A stretch of 64,000 bases of DNA from contig CM075345.1 in NCBI GenBank assembly GCA_037693485.1, positions 6,775,501-6,839,500 on the forward strand, in the 5' to 3' direction. This DNA is from Kitagawia praeruptora. Taxonomy: Eukaryota; Streptophyta; Magnoliopsida; Apiales; Apiaceae. Both the position numbers and the translations under genes were made by a program. Below, piece after piece: positions 43,952 to 55,032 of this stretch; position 1 is the stretch's first letter, and every line of letters begins with the position of its first letter. A model generated the notes under the pieces. That model worked only from the letters and a program-made list of their open reading frames with translations, was not told where the DNA came from and ran no database searches.

Positions 43952-45226
43952 TGATGTGTTAAATTATGTCTAACCGCAAGCGCACGGTATCAATTGTAGT
44001 AGATACTAGCAAATACGGGTCGATTCCTCAAGGAGACAGTTTCAATTTCAATTCAACTATTATCAATTGCTTCTAGTCACAAACGATTGTTGGAGAATTG
44101 TATTAACTACTAAAACAAATGTAACAAAGGTTTTAAATCAATTAATTAAGGGATCTAGGGCAATTCAGGTTCACCATGTTTACACCAAACAAATCACAAA
44201 AGTATAGCTTTTCAATGGGATTAAGTAATTAAAGCAATGGTTAATCTTTCTCAAGCATTAACACTCTCAGAATATCTAATGATGTTTTCACACTCACCTT
44301 CAATTCCGCTAATTGTATGTAAGCCTCTAGTAGTAAAATCTTTCGATCTATTACTCCTATTGCAATCGATTAATCCATGATATTGCGCAATTACACAAAT
44401 TAAGAATTAGAACATATCAATCAGAATTACTCTTTACCCATCAATCTACTAATCAAATTAAGCCCAAATCATGGTGCAAACATGGCTCCCCTTAATACCC
44501 TAGAATTAAACTACTCACTCATACTATGATTAAGAACAACAAAAATAATGAAGAAAGCCATATAAAACATATACTAATAAACAAGATGAGATAAAGAGTA
44601 CCTTAAACTTTGTATTAACGAAGAACAATGAATCCAAGCTTAATTAACCAAGTGTTTACAAAGGAAGAGATGAAGAGAGAAAAAAAACAAAACCCTAGCT
44701 TCTTGTAAAAATATACGTGTATATGTCTCTCTACGTTCTCTTTTCTCTTTTATAATAAAACTCCCTAATAAAATCTGATCTCTATCTCCTAATAAAAGTA
44801 TTTTTAATATCCTAATCAATTTACAAAAAGATATCCATAATTGAATAGGATTTTCTTGTAAAATTCGTCACTTCTTTTTCTCCTCTGTTTCTGGGCTCTT
44901 CCAGTTGGATTTTGCTTACTGGACCACCTCTATATTAAAGATAATTCCACAAGCTTCGCGTGGACAGTAAGATCGTCAAATTCTGACTTCTGGAACTCGA
45001 GATATGGCCCAAACAGTGCAGGCAGCCCGTGTAGCCCAATAATACGAATTTTCTCCTATTTTATCTCCAAAATAGCTCTTTTTGCTCCAAATCCTTCTAA
45101 GTCATGAATTCTTTATTTCCTACAATAAAACAATAAAATCTATTAAATAAAAATCCAAATCAATGCAAAACACAATAAATATGAGAATAAAATCATCTAA
45201 AATATATATAAAAATATATTCTATCA
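43952..45226 (-). repeat. Athila-like 3' LTR
   Basis: Plus-strand ends TGATGTGTTAAATT and ATTCTATCA. On the minus strand it is preceded by the purine-rich AGTGTGGGGATGTT. Confidence 0.93.
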
Positions 45227-47297
45227 AACATCCCCACACTAAGCATTTGCACGTTCTCGGGCAAATAAGTGAAATAAAAACTAAGTCCTAACAAACATCA
45301 CTTTCGTAGATGACACGATTGCATTGAGCATATGCAACAAGCCGTTAAACCCCTAGGCAGCCCTAGTAAGACGAGTGTTGTCTCGTGAGGGTTTATAGTG
45401 AATGTACCCACAAAATTCATCTAACCATGCAAAAGATCAATGCTAACACAACACCACACACACAAGTCCTCTCATGCCATATCAACTTAAGAATCAAAGT
45501 AAACATACGATGTCTTGGTGTCGAAAGTGCAAGTATTCACGTAGTCTACTCAACTAACATGCAGAAGGTCATAAAAATTCATGTCAAGTGTAAAAATCGT
45601 TTGTAATCATGCTTAACCCACAAGAAATACATCTTTAAGTCTAAACCTGGGATCTCCTATGCCAAAACAAGTAATAACTCACCTTTCACTCAAAAACGAA
45701 TATTCACTCAAGAACAAGGTTAAGTGTATCACTCAATTCCAACAAAATCATAAACACAACTTGACACTCGCAATCAATCTCACTCTCAACACAACATACA
45801 TCACTGATGACAATCAAAAGGTCTTTATTCGGGTTGTAGCGTGGGCTAGGGACCAGGTATGTCAAGAAAGCTAAAGAAGGTTAAGTCAAAAGCTAGTACC
45901 CGACAATGAAATTAAAACAACTCCCTTTCTATTAAAACCACAAATACTTCCCCACACTTGGATTTTTCAATAACCCTTACATAATAACTAGTCGAATGAA
46001 GAAGGATCATACAAACATAAGAATGCTCTCGAATTTATTCTTTTTATTCTTTTTTTTTCTATTTTTTTTTTCTTTTTCTTTTTTTTTCTGTTTTTTTTTT
46101 TTTTTTCTGAGAGCCAAGGAACAAGCACAATGATCCATAGATATTTTATGAATTTCGACTAACAAGCATCGACCAAAATCAATATTCCCCAAAAGTATGA
46201 TCATCAATAAAACCCCCTTTTATGAACACCTTAGTACTCCCTTAAGCACGATACTAGCCTTTGACAATTTAGGATCAAAAATTACTGTAAGGCCAATAGA
46301 ATAAAAAGGATAATGGCAAGTAATGTGGTGTGTCACCGAAAGAATAGGATTAGGCTCAAAGGATTAACTAATTGATCATGTATAAATGGTGTGGAAATAT
46401 GGGAAATACGAGGTTATACCTAATTGCCTTTATCATCTTATCATCAATTAATGTCATGCATTTCAAGAAAGATCTCAAGTAAGTGCTAGCAATGTAAACA
46501 ACATGTGGACACTCAAGCAAACGAAAAATCATGCAAAAGATATGCATATAGGCTCAAAACTCACTTGGTGTGACAAAACATAATCAATCCCAAGTAACAA
46601 GACTCTCTAACGCATCTACTTGTACTCAAAGCATGAAAACCAAGTCATCTTGCACATATTCATGTAATTCTAATCACTTACAACATCCAATTAAGTCTAC
46701 CAGCTTCAACTTGCTAGTGTAAGTGTGTGCACAAGAACAAAGCACGTCACTTCTCATACAAAAGCGTCAAGAGCACAAGAATTCTACGCATGCATGGGTG
46801 TATCAAGCAAAATACAACAACTAATCAAATTGCATAGCTAGAATTATTTTTGGTATTTTTAATTTTTAATTTTTTTTTAATTTTCTAATCATCGAGAACT
46901 CATCCCCACACTTAAGCGGTTCATTGTCCCCAATGAACTAATGAACAAGATACAAAACTACAACTAAAAACAAAATAAAACTACACTAAAAAGAAAAGAA
47001 AGAAAACTCCCCTGGAATCAAGGTGTTGGATGTGAAAACCATCCCTCATTTGCTTAGGAGCCACCCACGCACCACCAACAACCACCAAGAAATATCCTAC
47101 CAAAAATACCCAATTAACAAAATTAATACAAAACTCCAAATTGACAAGAACACAAATTCGTAATAAAAAGAAAATAGAGAAGAGATATCCCAACTACGAA
47201 TCAAAGAGGTGAACTTGCAATTAATTCCTCTTTAGAATTGAATTTTTAGAGATTTAAAGAAAATAGAAGAGGAATTGGATTTGTATGTATAGGTGGG

Positions 47298-47337
<40 letters not shown>

Positions 47338-48217
47338 TAATAAATAATAATAATAATAAAGAATAATAATAATAATAATAATAATAAATATGAATAATAA
47401 TTATAATAAAAATAATAATAATAATAATAATAAATAATAATAATATTAAATAAGAATTAGAATAGTCATAGGTTTAGAATTTTGGTGGAAAGATGGGAGG
47501 TTTTGGAATTGAAATAGGAAAAGAATTAGGGGTAAGAGATGATTAAATAGGAGTATAAATAGAATGGTGGGTGGAAAGGAATTTTTTTTTATATACAGAA
47601 CAAATGACACTCGCACAACAGCTGAAAAAAAAAATTCTGATCAACTGGGGTGACGCGCCAGCCGCGCGCGTGGGAATCAACCTCCTGAAGTCTGATGCGC
47701 CGGCGCAACTTGCGCGTTAGAGGCGCAAACTGCCTCGAGGTCAGTAACGCAAGCGCAAGTTGCGCCACAGGGGGGCAGACTGCGCTCATAACAGTAACGC
47801 AGGAGCAACCTGCGTTACTCACTCAATTTTTTTATTTTTTTATTATTATTTTTTTACACAGATTTTTTTTCACAGATTTTTTTTTCCCCTATATTAATGC
47901 ATGGGTTGCCTCCCACCAAGCGCTTTTGTTTAACGTCGTTGGCTCGACGTCACTTCCTCAACTCAAGGCGGTCTCAAAAGAATTACTGAACCATCCTCAA
48001 CAGAAAGACCATTTCTACGAACGTTGACATCTTGATTGTTTGCTTTCCTCAAAAATCTCTCATCAGACTTCAACTTGATTTTACTACCCAACGGCCAAAT
48101 CTTCTTCTTTTTCTTCTTCACACCTCTAAGGTGCTTCTCCGACTCAACCAGCTGAACAAAACTTTCTTCTTCCTTATCATTGGTTTTCCACCTTCGCAAC
48201 ACGTTATCATGCCCCTC
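45227..48217 (-). other. Noncoding 3' part of the Athila-like element (pol deleted)
   Basis: No RT or integrase motif in any frame. Minus strand at about 47895-47945 reads CGTTAAACAAAAGCGCTTGG, then TGGGAGGCAACCCATG. From memory this lies just after pol in Athila-type elements, so its closeness to the protease end implies a deletion of RT-RNase H-integrase. Also present: T-rich runs (46030-46110), an (AAT)n array (47299-47449) and a GC-rich stretch of GTAACGCA..GCGCAA repeats (47645-47820). A minus-strand ORF of 79 codons at 47963-48202 is lysine-rich and unidentified. Confidence 0.7.
47299..47449. repeat. (AAT)n microsatellite, interrupted
   Basis: Several runs of AAT units, 5 to 14 each, separated by single changes. 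Confidence 0.95.
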
Positions 48218-50818
48218 TTAAAAAATCACTAGCTCATTATTTAAAAGGACATACCTCAAATGTGGTGGAAGTTTCCCAAGCTTAATACTCGAGAGATCTC
48301 GAACTGAAGAACTGTCAATGGAATCAATTTTGGGATCATTCAACTCAAGAATCAATGAATCGACTTCAGCATGTCCTTCTCCTTCTGAAGCTTCAAGCAT
48401 GAGCACTGCTTCCAATGTATCCTTCAATAGAATCTGAGGAGTATAATCTTGGACAATTTCATCTACAACATCAATCCTGCAACAAGTATTCTCAAGCAAA
48501 GGGGATTTAAGAGCAGAGGTTAGAGTAAAAGCAATTTTATCATCACCAACACTCAATGTGAGAGTCCCACTTTTAACATCAATAACAGCACCTGCAGTAC
48601 AAAGAAATGGTCTACCCAAAATAATAGGTATTTGACTATCCTCTTCCATATCAAGAACTACAAAGTCTACAGGAATATAGAATTTTCCAACCCTAACAGG
48701 CACATCCTCTAAAATTCCAAGGGGATATTTTATCGAACGGTCTACCATTTGCAAAGTCATCTGTGTACATTTTAATTCTCCCATATTTAGTTTTTGAAAA
48801 ACCGAGAGAGGCATGACTGAGACACTAGCGCCTAAATCACATAAAGCTTTATCAATAAACAATGCACCTAAATGACACGAGATCGAAAATCTACCAGGAT
48901 CTTTAAGCTTAGGTGGAGACTTATTTTGTAAAATAGCACTACACTCTTCAGTAAAAGCTACTGTCTCTACCTCACCAAAAGATCTTTTCTTAGTGAGAAT
49001 ATCCTTAAGAAACTTTGCATATGATGGAACTTGAGAAATTAAATCAGTGAAAGGAACTGTTACCTCAAGATTCTTGACAAGTGTCATGAACTTACCAAAC
49101 TGCTGGTCCACCTTATTTCTGTTCATCCTGCTAGGGAATGGGAGCTTTGGCACAAATGGTGGAGGAGTAACTGCAGTCTTCTCTTTGTCCTTTTTCTTGC
49201 TTTCCTCAGCTTCATCTTCGTTTGTATCTTCCACAACTTTCTCTACCTTGTCTTCCTCAGAGTTCTCTTTTTCTTGCTCAGTAGGAACATCTTCAGTAGG
49301 CAATGGAGGAGCATCATATGTACGACCACTCCTAAGAGCAATGGCATTCACATTTTCCTTTGGTTGAGTTGATTGTACTGGTAGAGAGCCTTGTTGCCTT
49401 GTAGATGAAGAACTGGCCATTTGAGCAATCTGAGTTTCCAACATCTTGTTATGTATCTCCATCTGGTTCATCTTTGTTTGCATTTGTAACAATATCTTCA
49501 TCATATCACCTTGATTATCTGCCTGTGCAGCATGATTGGCTTGAGGAGCATAATTCTGAGGAGGCCTTTGGAATCCAGGGGGATTCATAGGTCCTTGAGA
49601 AGGCCTATACTGCTGCTGTGGAGGAGGCTGGTATGACTGCTGATATTGCTGCTGATTAGGAACATTTGAATTCTGAGCATTATTGTTCCTATATGAGAAG
49701 TTCGGATGATCTTTCTAACCAGGATTATAAGTGTTGGAGTACGGATTGTACTGCTGCCTCTGTTGGAAAACATTTGCTTGCTCCATCTGAAAATGTTGTG
49801 AATTTTGAGCATTGTATTGGCAATCATTACCATAGTGGCCTTGGATGCCACAGACTTCACAAACAGGATTATTCATAGGAGCCATGGATGATAGTGCATT
49901 GATACTCATAGGTTGAGTAGAGGGCTGAGATGTCTTCAATGATTGGATCTCTTGAGTCAATGCAGCGAGTTTAAATGATAATAGAGAATAAGCATCCACT
50001 TCAAGTTTACCCCCTTTCTTGGCTGCTCTCGGATTACTGAAGTGATTGGTAGCCAAATTTGAAAGAAAAGCATGTGCATCATCAACTCCTTTATCCAGAA
50101 ATACACCACCTGCAGCGTTATCAACCATCCCTTTTGTCTCAGGATCAAGACCATTGTAGAAGCGTTTAAGCAGAAACCACTTCTCAAGACCATGGTGAGG
50201 GCATGCACGTTGATAATCCTTGAATCTGTCCCAAGCATCCCGAAGAGATTCACCATAATCTTGCTTAAAACCCATCATCTTGTCGATCAAATCGTCAGTT
50301 CTGTTAGGAGGGAAGAACTCAGTTAAGAAAGCCTGAGCAATCTTATCCCACTCGGTCAGGTCAATATCATTCAACCATTTTTTAGCTTTATCACGAAGAG
50401 AGAAACCGAACAACATGACTTTCAACTGGTCTGGAGTGACTCCCTGATGTTTAATTGTAGAACAGAGCTGTTGAAACCTTTGTAGATGATTTGTAGGGTC
50501 TTCAGAGGCAAGCCCAACAAATTGATTCTGTTGGATCATAGTGAGCAAAGCAGGCTTGATCTCGAAATTTGCTGCTTGAATCGCTGGCATAGCAAGGCCA
50601 GTAGGTACCCCACTCGGAGAGGGCTGTGAGTAGTTCTTCAAAGATTTGGGAGGAAGGTCCGCCATTTTAATCTTTGGTTCAGATATCCTTTGCTGCTTCT
50701 CTTCCCTTTGTTGATCTATGTATTGTTGACAAGTAATTCCAGAATCTTGACTAAGAGGAGTTGTATCCTCTTTCGCTTGATCTTCTTTCGTTTGAGACCT
50801 GGTCTTGGGCATCAACAA
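48218..50818 (-). pseudogene. Athila-like gag-protease ORF with one in-frame TAG
   Basis: A single frame of 867 codons interrupted only by TAG at 49715-49717. The first part (start 50818 or the ATG at 50812, MPKTRSQTKED) contains retrotransposon gag (about residues 90-260, including WDRFKDYQRACPHHGLE) and a CX2CX4HX4C knuckle CEVCGIQGHYGNDC. The stop falls in NPG*KDHPNF, where related elements have Trp, so TGG changed to TAG. The second part has a Gln/Pro-rich linker, an acidic region, and an Athila-type protease with CDLGASVSVMPLSVF (active-site DLG instead of DSG) and ILGRPFL. The frame ends soon after PPHLRYVLL, where RT should begin. Without readthrough, protease is not made. Confidence 0.9.
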
Positions 50819-50925
50819 CTAAACAAGGAAAATCAGTAAAATCGGTCTCAGTTGGAACAAGAGTTCCAAAGAGACAAGAGAAACAATCTAAAATAATCAA
50901 ACTAAAATTATAGAAACTAGGCGTC

Positions 50926-50943
50926 TCCCCGGCAGCGGCGCCA
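50926..50943 (-). promoter_or_regulatory. Athila-like primer-binding site
   Basis: Minus strand TGGCGCCGCTGCCGGGGA, six bases after the 5' LTR. This is the typical Athila/Tat primer site. Confidence 0.88.
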
Positions 50944-50949
50944 AAAACT

Positions 50950-52225
50950 TGATGTGTTAAATTATGTCTAACCGCAAGCGCACGGTATCAATTGTAATAG
51001 ATACTAGCAAATACGGGTCGATTCCTCAAGGAGACAGTTTCAATTTCAATTCAACTATTATCAATTGCTTCTAGTCATAAACGATTGTTGGAGAATTGTA
51101 TTAACTACTAAAACAAATGTAACAAAGGTTTTAAATCAATTAATTAAGGGATCTAGGGCAATTCAGGTTCACCATGTTTACACCAAACAAATCACAAAAG
51201 TATAGCTTTTCAATGGGATTAAGTAATTAAAGCAATGGTTAATCTTTCTCAAGCATTAACACTCTCAGAATATCTAAAGATGTTTTCACACTCACCTTCA
51301 ATTCCGCTAATTGTATGTAAGCCTCTAGTAGTAAAATCTTTCGATCTATTACTCCTATTGCAATCGATTAATCCATGATATTGCGCAATTACACAAATTA
51401 AGAATTAGAACATATCAATCAGAATTACTCTTTACCCATCAATCTACTAATCAAATTAAGCCCAAATCATGGTGCAAACATGGCTCCCCTTAATACCCTA
51501 GAATTAAACTACTCACTCATACTATGATTAAGAACAACAAAAATAATGAAGAAAGCCATATAAAACATATACTAATAAACAAGATGAGATAAAGAGTACC
51601 TTAAACTTTGTATTAACGAAGAACAATGAATCCAAGCTTAATTAACCAAGTGTTTACAAAGGAAGAGATGAAGAGAGAAAAAAAAACAAAACCCTATCTT
51701 CTTGTAAAAATATACGTGTATATGTCTCTCTACGTTCTCTTTTATCTTTTATAATAAAACTCCCTAATAAAATCTGATCTCTATCTCCTAATAAAAGTAT
51801 TTTTAATATCCTAATCAATTTACAAAAAGATATCCATAATTGAATAGGATTTTCTTGTAAAATTCGTCACTTCTTTTTCTCCTCTATTTCTGGGCTCTTC
51901 CAGTTGGATTTTGCTTACTGGACCACCTCTATATTAAAGATAATTCCACAAGCTTCGCGTGGACAGTAAGATCGTCAAATTCTGACTTCTGGAACTCAAG
52001 ATATGGCCCAAACAGTGCAGGCAGCCCGTGTAGCCCAATAATACGAATTTTCTCCTATTTTATCTCCAAAATAGCTCTTTTTGCTCCAAATCCTTCCAAG
52101 TCATGAATTCTTTATTTCCTACAATAAAACAATAAAATCTATTAAATAAAAATCCAAATCAATGCAAAACACAATAAATATGAGAATAAAATCATCTAAA
52201 ATATATATAAAAATATATTCTATCA
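50950..52225 (-). repeat. Athila-like 5' LTR
   Basis: 1276 bp, one base longer than the other LTR because of an extra A near 51681; about eight substitutions between the two. Confidence 0.93.
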
Positions 52226-52324
52226 AACGCTAAGGATTTTAGCGGTGTGAGGAAATCACATTGGAGGCAGACGACTTCGCCACGACCCCAGGGAAACTGG
52301 GTGAGTGAAGTTTAACTCTTGGAA

Positions 52325-52426
52325 ATTAACATCGTGAGGGAATTAACATCGTAAGGGAACTAACATCGTGAGTAAATTAACATCGTGAGGGAATTAACAT
52401 CGTGAGGAAATTAGCATTATGAGGAA
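52325..52426. repeat. 17-bp minisatellite (LARD interior)
   Basis: About six copies of ATTAACATCGTGAGGGA. The 60 bp just before (CTTCGCCACGACCCCAGGG...) repeat the LARD sequence at about 43891-43945 on the other side of the Athila-like insertion, so this part of the LARD is itself duplicated. Confidence 0.85.
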
Positions 52427-52925
52427 ATCACATGGAACCTCGTTGAGGGAATCTCCGAGGATGGAACCTGGTCGAGGGAAACTCCTATGATGGAACCTCG
52501 TTAATGGGAATTCTTCATGCACTCTAGGTCTGATCCCGTAAACCGGTCTAAGATTAGGGGTTCAGTCGGTAAGAGGATCTAGCTTATATCAGTGGAAGCC
52601 TGGGGGTAAGGCATGAGCGCTTATCTGTGAAAAAAAATTTATGACTTGGTTTAATGAAACTATGATCACTTTATCTTTTCCTTTATTTGCTCAACTGCTG
52701 TGAATGACTATGTGTACTTATATGCTTTGTGTGCTATGTGTACTTATGTGCTTCATGTACTATGTTCGCATGCCTTCTTTATGTGTTCATGTGTTATTGT
52801 TTAAGTGAACCTAGTTCTTTAATATAAGATAGGTTATGCCAAAGAACTCTAGGGGGTAGTACGTGTATGGACCTGTTAGGTAGGAACCTTTTAAGTATGA
52901 ACCTCTTAGGTGTGGGCTTCCTCTA

Positions 52926-53050
52926 GGAGTATGGATTGGATTTAGATCTGGATTGGATTTGGATTGGATTTGGATCTGGATTTGGATCTGGATTGGATTT
53001 GGATTTGGATTGGACTTGGATTTGGATTGGATTTGGATTGGATTTGGATT
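52926..53050. repeat. GGATTT/GGATCT hexamer repeat (LARD interior)
   Basis: Irregular array of GGATTGGATTTGGATCT-type units. Confidence 0.85.
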
Positions 53051-53164
53051 TCATGGATTGGATTTCTCATGTATGGATTATGCATGAGTAGGTTTTAACA
53101 TGTATGTATTATGCATGTCATGGGTTCGCGTCGATCCTAGGGACACTAGGCTAGCGAAACTCCC

Positions 53165-53605
53165 ATCAACTTAAAGCACACGTAAGCCCTTGGCATGCAG
53201 TGTGGTTAGGCCCACGTGAACCCTCAACAGGTAGTGGTGCCCTTTCACTACTTATATCATGGGAATGCATTAATGCTCCCATCAGTCTACGACCCACGTG
53301 AACCCTCAACAGGTAGTGTGGTCAGGCCCACGTGAACCCTTAACAGGTGGTGGTATCATCTTATTATTTACATTATGAGTACGCAACAATGCTCATATTA
53401 GCTTCAAGCCCACGTAAGCCCTCGGCAGGTAGTGCGGCTAGGTCCACACGAACCCTCAATAGGTAGTGGAACCTTCTTTTTGGGTTCTCATTGACCCTAG
53501 GTATCCTTGGTGAGCAAAGCTCCTATCAATCTTACGCCCACGTAAACCCTTCACAGGTAGTGTGGTGAGCCCACGTGAACCCTTGACAGGTAGTGGTGAA
53601 CAAAT
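53165..53605. repeat. Higher-order repeat of CCCACGTGAACCCT(C/T)AACAGGTAGTG
   Basis: Seven or more copies of this 25-26 bp core, mostly in pairs, with pairs spaced about 110-130 bp apart and separated by TTAT.ATCATG.GAATGC.. spacers. Noncoding. Confidence 0.85.
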
Positions 53606-53930
53606 ATATACAAGTTAAAGCTATTGCGTGAAGCCTGGATATTTATAAAACATTCAAGGGTACAACTGGGTGAACCCCTAGGGCTTGAGCGTACCATTAA
53701 GCAGTCTACTTTACACGTGGCATACGTACGAACAAAGGTACAAGGGTTCAGGTGGAGGAAGACTTACACATATCGTGTGGGAAGGAAATTTGATCCTCGG
53801 GGGGTAATTCAACATCTCACCATGGAAGGGCTTACATAATGGAATGAGGTCCTCATCTTAAGCTCAAAGGGTGGCAGCCCCAACCTAATGGCTTCAATGG
53901 TTGAACCCTGACTTGGATTGACGTACTAAA

Positions 53931-54982
53931 TGTAATAACCCGAATTTTCAGAAAATGATTTCTATTATTATTTTAAGAATATTAATGTTTTTCCTAAAAT
54001 GAGGAGGAATTTTTTTTTTTTATTTTATTGTTCATTATTCCAGTTCAAGGAATTTCAAAAGCGAATTATTTAATTATTGTCTGGTTCAGTATAATTATGA
54101 ACTATATTATGTGATTATTGTTGGAAGGTGGAATGTATGTGAAGTTGCGTTTATGTGTTTATATGATGATTTGTGTGAGTTGTGAAGGCTGATGTATTTT
54201 ATTTATATTTTTGAGGATTTAAATATATTTAAATCATGCATTTTGATCCTCTGTTAAATTTTATAAAATTATTGGAGGAATTAAAAATCATGAAATCTTT
54301 TGTAAAATTATCTTTATATATTTAGTGAGTTTTTTTAAAATTGTTGGGTGGATTAATTTGGGTGGTCGAGTATTTTAAAATGATTTTAAGAGTTTTATTG
54401 CTTTTAAAGGATCAAAACTTTGAAAATTCATATTTAATTCATTTTTTATCCGAAAAATATTTCGAAAATATGTACGTGCTTGTAATTTTATATTCTTTAT
54501 TTTAAAAATGAAAAATGTAATTTTCTGAAATTTTATTTAATTTCGATTTATAAAGCTGTTTATTAGTTTTAAAAGTGAATAAGTAGTATTATATTTGGGC
54601 TCGGAGTTAAGTGTTAGTAGTGATATAATAGAATTGGGCCTAAGCCCATTTAGAGAAACAAACACAGACGCAGCACACAACAGAGGTCGGGGAGAGAGAA
54701 GTAAAATTGGGGGAAGAAATTAGGGTTCTAAATTGAATTGGGGGTTTTCAATTGGGGCTAATACATACATATGTGTGTGTATATACTCGTGTGTATATGT
54801 GTGTGACTAAAGTGCAAGTAGCGGGTGCAGAGGAAGGGGGAAGGAGGAGACAGCGGGGAGAGGACGGGAGGCCGCCCCACCGCGCGCGGCGGTGGCGGTC
54901 GGAGCAGCAACAGGTCGCGGGTGGGCAGCAACGCAGCTGTGGTGTGGTGGCGAGCTGTCCAGGCGAGGGTGGCGCAGAAAAT

Positions 54983-55032
<50 letters not shown>

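Larger units (their letters stand above)
43952..52225 (-). mobile_element. Athila-like Gypsy element, gag-protease only, non-autonomous
   Basis: LTRs of 1275 and 1276 bp (43952-45226 and 50950-52225), TSD AACGC (43947-43951 and 52226-52230). On the minus strand the 5' LTR is followed by TGGCGCCGCTGCCGGGGA. Gag and protease are present, but reverse transcriptase, RNase H and integrase are absent. The 3 kb downstream of protease is noncoding. About eight substitutions and one indel separate the LTRs, so it moved recently, presumably using enzymes from a full-length relative. It is inserted in the LARD. Confidence 0.94.
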
